A stretch of DNA of 64,000 nucleotides. Source: Campanula takesimana. Lineage: Eukaryota > Streptophyta > Magnoliopsida > Asterales > Campanulaceae. The notes beneath the pieces are model-generated. The model made no database searches. It was not told the DNA's origin and was given only the letters and a program-made list of their open reading frames with translations. Positions 55,610-64,000 of this stretch are shown one piece after another (within the stretch, counting starts at the first letter, position 1; the number at the start of each line of letters is the position of its first letter). The position numbers and the translations under genes are program-made. The stretch is taken from assembly GCA_026119855.1 (NCBI GenBank), contig JAOWBW010001582.1, positions 124,001 through 188,000 on the forward strand, read 5' to 3'.

Positions 55610-56979
55610 TGTTGGTGTTATGCCCTAGGCATGTTGTTTGTTAAACAAATGTTATTATTTATAAAGATATTGAATGTTTGATTTTTATGTCTTTTGCATG
55701 TTTATTATAATAATCCCCGTCCCTGATAATTATGATTAATTATTAGTATAAGTTTAATAGATAATCATATGATGATTATGGTGTATGGGATACAATTAGA
55801 CTTATGGGTATTTGTTGGAGAACAGATACTGGACTGACCCCTATGAGATTTATGTCATGGTCACAATGTCATAATTAAGTCTCATATAGTTATATCACTG
55901 GAATCTTTAGACCTGAGGTTATTACAGTCTTCCACATGATGAACATTATGTTTGACGTATTCAAACGTTATCCCTAACCGGATAGCTATAAAGAATATGA
56001 TTGGCATAATCGGAATCATGTAGGGAAGAGTAATAAGCCAAGATGGGATTTGTTCCTCGTCAAGAGAGATGTCAAGCTTTGGCCACTCGATGAATGGTAT
56101 TGATGAAATGCATGGCCGTGCTCAAATAAGATTTGTGTTATCAATACATTCGGGATCGAGAAAGCATTGAACAAATCTAAGTTGACCATTGACCATGGCT
56201 TACGTTCAATAGACATCGTGTAACAAAGAGATTGTGTTATGTTCTATTTTAGGAAACTTTGGAGTTCAAAGTTATACTAATTGGGTAGTCATAATGGCTT
56301 GCTAGAGTCCGCTTATGACTTACGAGGTTTGACTGGTTCGGACTCGTTACCAACTTAGTATAATCCTATTGGGTCACACACGCAGAACGGATAATTCAAA
56401 GGAGCGAAAAACGAAGTAAAACGGGTCCTGCCTAAAGGATCCGTACGGCTGAATCTGGATGCTTCCAGAAGCATCCGTACGGATGGTTTTGCCGGCAGAA
56501 TCAGTTTTTAGGAAAACTCTTGTTGGACAAGAAAGCCTAATTCCTAAAGGGTTTCTGAAACCCCTTGAATATAAATATAGACTGACGGGAATTGTTCCCT
56601 AGTAAGTTGATTTGATCAATTCCAAAGTCTTTCTTGGAGAAAGAAATCACACATTATATTCTTGGGTTATTGTGATTGATTAATCTCAATTATCAAGTCA
56701 TAATAATAATTAGGAGCTTTGAAGAATAGTTCTTCAACATCGTTGATCAATCCGAAGACCTAGCAGTCAAGTTCAAGAAGGCGTTCTTGAAATCTGTTCG
56801 TTGTGTGGATCACCGGTAGAGGGCGTTTGTCTTAACGCTTAATCCAAGTTTTACCTAACGATCTACAAGGGTTAGTTTCCTTCATCTTGTTATTATGAAT
56901 TATTGTTCATAGCGGATCTAGGCTATTGGGTTTTATTCATGTCTATCTTCCGCTGCGCATGATTGCACGAAACCCAACA
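55610..56979 (+). mobile_element. Solo LTR in copia E gag
   Basis: 1,370 bp from TGTTGGTGTTATGCCCTAGG to AAACCCAACA, no internal region, perfect TSD GCTAC at 55605-55609 and 56980-56984. CCGTACGG words at 56441-56484. Same LTR family as 27451 and 42159. Confidence 0.92.
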
Positions 56980-57532
56980 GCTACCATATGTTTAGAACTT
57001 GAGAAGTATCTGAAACATATGAATGCTTATGTGATAAGCAATCACGTAGGAAGCGTTCCTACAAGCAAGAAAGGCAAGAAAAGTTTGAGATTGATTAGAT
57101 GCTAATATTCATGTGATGACTGAAAGGTATGTTAATAAGTTCTCATGTTTTGAACATGGATAGACATATTAATTACCTTAGATGGCTTGGTTATCAAGTT
57201 AGTTTTGAACTAACAACGGATTTGATATTAATTCATAAGCGACATTTGATGTTTAAAATGCTAGATCTTAATATCAAATGGAAACCTTCTCAAACTCTAA
57301 GGTTAATAAAGAAAAGGATTTAAAATAAAGGCAAGACAAGAGTTGTCAAGCCTAAAGGAAATATTTGTGGCTAAACCTAAAATCCAAAGGATGTAATTGC
57401 TACCATGGCAATTTGATTGACCATTGGAGAAATTACAATTTAGATTAAAAGATCAAAATGAAGGGTAGTATGACTACCGCTTCAAGTATTTATGTTTATC
57501 TTTCTACTTCTAATTTCTTGGGTATTAGATAC
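56980..57532 (+). pseudogene. Copia E gag remnant, right part, to protease start
   Basis: Decayed gag in the copia B style (HVLNMDRHINYLRWLGYQ, FELTTDLIL). Then a degraded zinc-knuckle region near 57400 (CYHGNLIDHW), and finally a decayed SWVLDT-like protease start, broken at 57532 by copia F immediately after the codons for LDT. Many stops. Confidence 0.7.
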
Positions 57533-59063
57533 TGTTGGGTTTCCTAGTAACATGCACAGCGGAATTAAGCATTTAAAATTTTCATGAAACCCAAAGCCCA
57601 TAGATCCATTTATATGATTATATCAAATACATGCATAATGAATACTAGAATACTAACCCTTGATGCCTTTGATTAACAACCTTGGATATTGGTGGAGATT
57701 GGAAAACTTGATCACGAACAAATTTAGGAACACGAACTTTGAAGATGATAAGCTTCACCCTCTATCGGTATCCACACCACGAACGAATATCAAGAACACT
57801 TGATCTTGGTTGCTAGACCAAATTGTGAAACACGCTTTCACAATTATAGAACTATATGGAATTATTATGTGTGTGTATTCTTGTTCTTCAATCTAGTGAT
57901 CTCTTAGAACAAGAAATAACTCTCTCAAAAACTCTTTGGAGGCTTACACAAACTTATGGACTGATTAAGGAAACTAGAGAGGGTTTAAATACTTGTTACA
58001 CCTATTCCAAATATGTAACAATTGACTAAACCCGCAAGAAAACGGATTAGGAAAATCTCAGGCCGAAACCGACTAGGTCCGCCAGGGTACACAAAGGGGT
58101 CCGGCCGGATCAAGCTTGGTCCGACCGGGTACTTTGCCTAGTCCGCCCAGATCACAGGAGGTCTGCCCGGGGCCTTTATAAGGTCCGCTCGGACCCTCAT
58201 TTTTCCAGCTTTTCTCCTCTAAATTCCTAATATCCCTTAAAGGTCCTTCGACCCTAATTCCATTTAATTCCTTTAGGATTCGTTCTATTTGTGTGTGACC
58301 CTATAGGATTACACTAAGTTGGCAATGGGTTCAATCATAAACCCATAAGATATGATTAGGTTCTAGTAAACCGTCATACCTACCCAAATAGTGTAACTAT
58401 ATACAAGTTCGTATTCCTTTATAGAATATGTCACAATCCCTTTGTCCACGATGTCATTGAACACAAGTTATGGTCAACAAGTAAACTTGCATTGTTCAAT
58501 ACTTTCTCGATACCAAGTATGTTGATAATCCAAATGACATTGATCCAATCAATTTACTTGAGTTTGGCCAAACATTTCATCAACATCATTCTACGAGGGG
58601 CCCAATCTTGACATCTCTTCTAAGAGGGATAAATCCAACTTAGCTTATTATTCTTCCCTACATGAATCCAATTATGCCAATCATACCCTTTATAACTTAC
58701 TGGTTAAAGGTAGCATTTGAATATGTCAAACATAATGTTCATCAAGTGGAAGACTATAATAACTTCATGTCTAAGGATTCAAATGACATAACTAATATGA
58801 GATATATGTACGACATAGACCATGACATAAATCTCATACAGTACGTCATGTCCAGTACCTTGTTCCAAACAAGTACCCATAAATCTAACATGATCAACCC
58901 ATGATCATTTAGCTTTTATACTAGTGCTTCACAAGTACTAGGGACGGAGATTATTATAAGTAAACATGAACAACAATAATAATCAAAGCATCTCTTTATT
59001 AATATGAATAAGATGATTACAAACAACATTTAAATAAACGTGCCTAGGGCACCAACACTAACA
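57533..59063 (-). repeat. Copia F 3' LTR
   Basis: 1,531 bp, TGTTGGGTTTCC to CACTAACA (plus strand). Alignable with the copia B LTR, but the GC-rich word block (58073-58195) is GGTCCG(A/G)CCGG-like instead of GGCGCCCGCC. The open stretch 58662-58904 also occurs in the copia B LTRs and is LTR sequence. Confidence 0.87.
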
Positions 59064-59084
59064 ATCTCCCACTTTCCCTAGGTC

Positions 59085-60673
59085 CAATCTCCCATGTATC
59101 TAATACACATGGACCTAACATGACCATCATTTTTAGCTTGTGGAAGTCCCTTTGTTAGCGGGTCCGCAACGTTATCATCAGTTGGTACTCTGCATATATT
59201 TACGTCTCCCCTATCAACGATTTCTCAAATGATATGAAAATGCCTAAATATTTGTTTAGATTTCTGATGTGCCCTTGGTTCCTTTGCTTGAGCAATATCA
59301 CCATTATTATCATAATAAAGGTCTATTGGATTAGCAATGCTAGGAACCACTTCAAGTTCACCAATGAACTTCTTAATCTAAACAGTTTCCTTTGCAGCAT
59401 CTGATGCAGCAATATACTCAGCTTCAGTTATAGAATCAGCGACTGTACTCTGCTTGGAACTCTTCCAGCTTACAGATCCACCATTTAACATGAACACAAA
59501 ACCCGATTACGATCGACTATCATCTCTGTCGGTTTGGAAGCTTTCATCCGTGTAACCATTTACAACGAGATCATCTTCCATTCCTCCATAGATCAAAAAC
59601 AAATCTTTAGTCCTTCTCAAATACTTAAGTATCGCTTTTACAGCCATCCAGTGATTCTCACCGGGGTTGGAATGATATCTACTCGTCATGGTCAAAGCAT
59701 AAGATACATCCGGCCTAGTACATATCATGGCATATATGATGGATCCAATTGCCAAAGCATATGGAATCTCACTCATTTTCTCACGCTCATCTATTATCTT
59801 CGGACATTGAGTCCTTCTTAGAGAAACTCCATGTAACACTGGCAACTGTCCTCTCTTAGAGTTTTCCATGTGGAATCTTCTAAGGACCTTGTCAATGTAT
59901 GTACTTTGGCTTAAACCAATTAGCTTCCTTGATCTATCTCTCTAGTTCTTAATGCTAAGGGCATATGAGGCTTCACCCATATCTTTCATTGCGAAACACT
60001 TTCCCAACCAAGTCTTTAGAGACTAAAGTGTAGGAATATCCTTTCCAATGAGCAATATGTCATCCACATATAAAATAAAGAATAGCACTATGCTCCCACT
60101 AATCTTCTTGTATACACAAGGTACATCTTCGTTCTTGATGAAGCCAAACTCTTTGACTGATTCATCAAAACGGATATTCCAACTCCTAGAAGCTTGCTTC
60201 AATCCATAGATGTATTTATGCAACTTACATACTTTAGAATTTTGTTCAAAACCCTCAGGTTGTGTCATATAGATATCCTCTTTTAATTTCCCGTTAAGGA
60301 AAGCGGTTTTGACATCCATCTGCCATATTTCATAGTCATGATATGCGGTAATGGCAAGCAAAATTCTTATAGACTTGGTCATTGCGACAGGTGAAAAGGT
60401 TTCATCATAGTCAATACCATGAACTTGCCTATAACCTTTCGCTATAAGCCTAGCTTTGTAAGTATGCACTTTCCTATCCATGTCAGTCTTCTTCTTGAAG
60501 ACCCATTTGCATCCTATGGTTTTTATACCATCAGGTGCATCAATCAAGTTACAAACTTGATTATCATGCATGGATTGTAATTCGGATTCCATGGCTCCAA
60601 GCCACTTGTCCGAATCAGGAGAAGACATCGCCTCTTGGTAGGTGGTCGGTTCATCATCTTCAATGATCTCCAC
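59085..60673 (-). pseudogene. Copia F RT and RNase H
   Basis: The frame 60673-60023 covers most of RT (TYQEAMSSPDSDKWLGAM, YKARLIAKGYRQVHGIDYDE, MDVKTAFLNGKLKEDIYM, IYGLKQASRSW, YVDDILLIGKD). Unlike copia B it keeps TIGCKWVF and WQMDVK without stops. The RNase H part is frameshifted and carries stops (frame 59869-59507 then broken pieces to about 59085). Not functional. Confidence 0.85.
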
Positions 60674-61643
60674 CTCATTACTATCCGTTACAAGAAACCC
60701 ATATCTCTCGAGCTCAGATCGTAACCTACTAGATCTGTGAGTTACTTGTGTATCTTAAACAGGTTCCACAACTCCTTGTGAGACTTGTTCTTGTTCCACT
60801 ATCGGTTCCATGTCATTTTCTGGGTCTCGAACCTCTTCGAGATTTACTTTACTCCCACTGATTTCTTTGGAGAGAAACTCTTTCTCTAAAAAGACACTAG
60901 TTCGGGCAACAAACACTTTGTTGTCCATTCGATTGTAAAAGTAATATCCTTTAGTTTCCTAAGGATATCCCACGAAAATACATTTGTTAGATTTGTGTGC
61001 AAGTTTGTCTGAGACAAGTCTTTTGACAAAAACTTCGCAACCCCAAATCTTCATGAAAGACAAACTAGGTTTCTTTCCGCTCCATATCTCATATGGAGTC
61101 TTTTGAACCGATTTACTTGGAACACGATTTAGTGTCAAAGCAGCGGTTTCTAGAGCATAACCACAAAAGGATATCGGAAGATCAACTTGACTCATCATTG
61201 ATCGAACCATGTCCAACAAAGTTCGATTCCTCCTCTCGGACACACTATTCCATTGTGGTGTTCCGGGTGGAATTAATTGTGAAACTATTCTACAATTCTT
61301 TAGATGATAATCAAATTCTTGACTTAAGTATTCTCCACCTCGATCTGATCGAAGTGCCTTAATACTTTTGCAAAGTTGTTTTTCTACTTCATTTTGAAAT
61401 ATTCTAAATATCTCAAATGCTTCACTTTTATGTTTCATTAGGTAAACATACCCAAATCTACTATAATCATCAGTGAAGGTTATGAAGTATTAAAATCCTC
61501 CCCTATCATTGCTACTTAGTGGTCCGCATACATCGGAATGTATCAACCCCAATAAGTCGCTCGCCCTTTCACCTAACTTGGTGAAAGGTGTCTTAGTCAT
61601 TTTTCCAAGAAGACATGACTCGCATGTATCATATGACTCTAAG
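60674..61643 (-). pseudogene. Copia F integrase
   Basis: The frame 61438-60959 carries MKHKSEAFEIFRIF, SDRGGEYLSQEFDYHLKN, PPGTPQWNSVSERRNRTL, TPYEIWSGKKPS and CIFVGYP. Flanking frames with stops hold the zinc domain end (61643 side) and the acidic linker (60960-60674). Here the EYLSQEF codons are intact where copia B has a stop. Confidence 0.83.
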
Positions 61644-62480
61644 GCAACCTACCTCACAAGTGACCACACTTTGAGCAGTCACAAGTGACCACACCTGAAT
61701 CAATCACAAGTGACCGCACCAGATTCACTTTTAAGTGACCACATCAGTGTCATTCTCAAGTGACCGCACCAAGCCACTCAAGTTGCCGCACTTAAAGTGA
61801 CCGCAAGTCACTTAGCTTGCCTTATGAAGACCGAAGACTGAAGACTCAACTCAAGTTTGGTTAAACTTAACCATGGTCACACTAGTGTCCAAAGCATTGG
61901 TTAGTTTACAACGTTGAAAAATTCAAAATTTAAATTTTGAATTCAACTGTCATCTAACGGTGTGATGGTACATTTAAACCACCACTACTCTGCAACAACA
62001 AGGACAACTCAGACTGAGCTCCAATTAGAATTCAACAGCTCATTGTCCTCCAAACTTGCTACCTAAGATTTCTAACGGCTACCTCTCATTTCAAGGCTAT
62101 AAATAGTCCTTGAGTTCTTCGTTGAACATTGCTGAGATTCAAAGAGAGAAATTGCTGTTGAAATACTTGGTGATTGAAGATCATATTCAAGATTTCCAGA
62201 ATCCTTCGAATCTTCAAGCACAACCTTAAAATCTTCAAAGATCTCCAGCAACCTTCAAGCACATCATATCTCAAGCCCAGCAACACACAAGATTCATTAG
62301 ACTCTGAATCATATAGATTATATAGAGTTCTTGATTCTTTACACACACACACCCCGATTGATCAATCACATAGATTGCATTATTAGGGATACACTGGTCT
62401 AAGTCTAGGATTTGATCTTCATAGAAATAGGTGTTGATTCAATACTCCATCTTTGTAATTTGTACAAGAAGAATCAATAT
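61644..62480 (+). mobile_element. LTR-like fragment with repeated AAGTGACC words
   Basis: 61650-61800 has about seven copies of AAGTGACC(A/G)CAC at irregular spacing. A TATA-like CTATAAATA at 62097-62105 follows, then A/T/C-rich sequence with no gene; the organisation resembles a retrotransposon LTR promoter. No TG start or internal domain is visible, so the assignment is tentative. The short frames at 62086-62386 overlap on both strands and are not convincing. Confidence 0.4.
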
Positions 62481-64000
62481 TGTCGCTCCCCGTACCCGTG
62501 GTCCTACTTGGCCTCACGCTCGGGACACGAGTGGAAGACGTTATAAAACCTTTTAGAAAATTTTTCGAAATATACTTTTAGAAAGTGGAATAAAACACAC
62601 TTGAAGTTCAAAGACTTCACTTAACTTGAAACAAACTTTTACAAACACTTTCACGACGAAAGTACTTAGCCCGAAGGCTTACAACTTTTAAACAAATATA
62701 CATACATCAACATTTACCAAAATAGATGTGACCATAAGAAAGTACGGGTACTCTACCCAAAGGGTTTACATTTACATAATGTAACCTTCAACAGAACAAG
62801 TCCCAACTCTTACCAAACGAACGTCCTCCCGTGCCAAGTGTCCTATCCCCTGGACCCGCCTTTATCTAAAACAGTAAACAAATAAGGGTGAGAATAAATC
62901 TCAGTAAGCTACTAAAATGCAACTACGTTACATGCTGATATGATAATCATAAAGAAACTATATCAACAAGTAAGCATATAGCATATAACATCAAATCATA
63001 TATCACATTTATCACATTGCCCACACTCCGGTGGATACCAAGCCAAGGTTTACCCAATAACCATAACTGATGAGAATACCAACTGAGAAACCCATCAGAG
63101 AAAGCCATCTGAGCAGCATAAATAGCTGAAGCCGTCGGGATCCCGAAAACCAAATCATAACCAAAGGGAGCAATTCATCCCATCCAAGGCCAATCTGGAC
63201 TGGGGAAACTAGAAGGCACAGTGGACACCTTATAGTGAACTTGGCTTGTGTGCCACTATAATTCTCCCACCGCCTGACTCACAAGCTCCAATGGAAAACC
63301 TTATAGTGGACTTACCTGTACCACTATAATTCTTCCATTGGCTGACTCCACAACAAGACCAGCTGGACTTTCACAAAAAGCACAGTAATGAATACTTGCT
63401 AAACAAAACCCGGGGCATTTAATCCAAGAAGGAATTAAGCCAAAAACATCACAGGATGCACACGAAAGATTTCTCATAAAGAGTCCATAATAAGGACATT
63501 TAGTCACAACCCAATCTTTTTCATCAACGACATAAAAGTCATACACATTCATGTTTAAGTCATAAGCCACCCCAAGGATCACAAAACACTTGTCCTCTTA
63601 TACCCCATATAACACAAACTATCAAACCTTGGAAACAGGGGGGGTGCGCACGCCTCACCCCATAGGGTGCGCGCGCTTCCAAGGACCAGAACTTCACTAT
63701 TTTTGGTTCACTTAAGGGTGCGCGCGCCTCACCCAAAAGGATGCGCACGCCTCCCTTCTCCAGTCAATTTTTGCCTAGGTTGGTAACAATGGGTGCGTGC
63801 GCCTCCTTGTATAGGGTGCGCGCGCCTCCTCCTATTTTGGACCAAATCCCAGATTCTTCCTTAGTTCAATTTTTACTCCTTCCGTCCCACAAGCATAACA
63901 TATATACTACACAATTTAGTACACAACATTAGCAACTCTCATTATAGTTACAACTTGAGTTCATAAACATTCACAATACCCAGCTAAACCAAATTCATAT
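62481..64000 (-). mobile_element. Gypsy-type LTR, partial (runs off the window)
   Basis: Starts TGTCGCTCCCCGTACCCG. Its order of features resembles the intact gypsy LTR at 15654: a GGGTGAG...CTCAGTAAG block (62887-62909 here, 15945-15966 there) lies in a comparable position. 63640-63830 has six GGGTGCGCGCGCCTC-type words. A MITE-like end (TACTCCTTCCGTCCCACAAG) occurs at 63876. No coding domain. Orientation minus is inferred by analogy. Confidence 0.55.

Larger units (their letters stand above)
57533..61643 (-). mobile_element. Copia F, 3' part of a copia element related to copia B
   Basis: The LTR 57533-59063, then RNase H, RT and integrase on the minus strand, aligned with copia B throughout, ending abruptly at 61643 inside the integrase zinc region (corresponding to about 32039 in copia B). 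Gag, leader and 5' LTR are absent, so it is truncated by a later insertion or deletion. Confidence 0.88.

Noticed and set aside
62086..62386. Opposed frames near the TATA-like site at 62097
   Set aside because: They overlap on opposite strands in LTR-like sequence; no motif supports either.
63301..63748. Minus-strand frames in the right-hand gypsy-type LTR
   Set aside because: Located in LTR sequence with GC-word repeats; no recognisable domain or start context.

Overview
The window is a repeat-dense piece of a flowering-plant nuclear genome, probably a eudicot (inference). It holds plant-type Ty1/copia elements, a chromodomain Ty3/gypsy element of Tekay/Del type, an En/Spm (CACTA) DNA transposon with plant-type introns, many Stowaway-like MITEs with CTCCCTCCGTCC ends, a Mutator-like element with 9-bp target duplications, and an integrated caulimovirid (plant pararetrovirus). 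I see no ordinary host gene, tRNA, rRNA or CRISPR array. Almost everything is transposon inserted into transposon, and several insertions can be resolved to the base by their target-site duplications (TSDs).

Layout. 1-266: end of a gypsy-type LTR. 267-7016: an old plus-strand copia (copia C), its pol split by a minus-strand copia (D, 485-4957), ending in its 3' LTR (5855-7016). 7017-39041: another plus-strand copia (A) cut into three pieces (about 7800-9490, 26068-27450, 37335-39041). The first gap holds a left-truncated CACTA transposon (about 9490-26067), itself hit by a young gypsy element (15654-25549, TSD AAATG). The second gap holds a solo LTR (27451-37329, TSD AGATC), itself hit by a minus-strand copia (B, 27970-36454, TSD TGGCC). 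39042-42158: non-coding DNA with MITEs. 42159-57532: 5' LTR, leader and decayed gag of a plus-strand copia (E), interrupted by a 9,955-bp Mutator-like element (45056-55010, TSD TAAATTATA), a MITE, and a solo LTR (55610-56979, TSD GCTAC), and cut at 57533 by a minus-strand copia fragment (F, 57533-61643). 61644-62480: an LTR-like fragment. 62481-64000: part of a second gypsy-type LTR.

The most notable object is inside the Mutator-like element: an 8.2-kb pararetrovirus segment with four open frames (polyprotein with movement, capsid, protease, RT and RNase H domains; two small ORFs; a 443-aa ORF), followed by 44-bp tandem repeats, a TATA box and a leader-like region with a consensus splice donor. 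It is 5'-truncated inside the movement-protein region and no primer-binding site was found, so it is a partial viral copy. Its edges fall in TA-repeat tracts, and the surrounding inverted repeats and 9-bp duplication show that it now sits within a DNA transposon.

A second cross-element signal: many LTRs and leaders here carry short GC-rich, often self-complementary words repeated three to six times. The word differs between related LTRs but is shared by the LTR and leader of the same element.

Most transposon genes are broken, so functional statements describe ancestral roles. The virus frames are the only long intact set.
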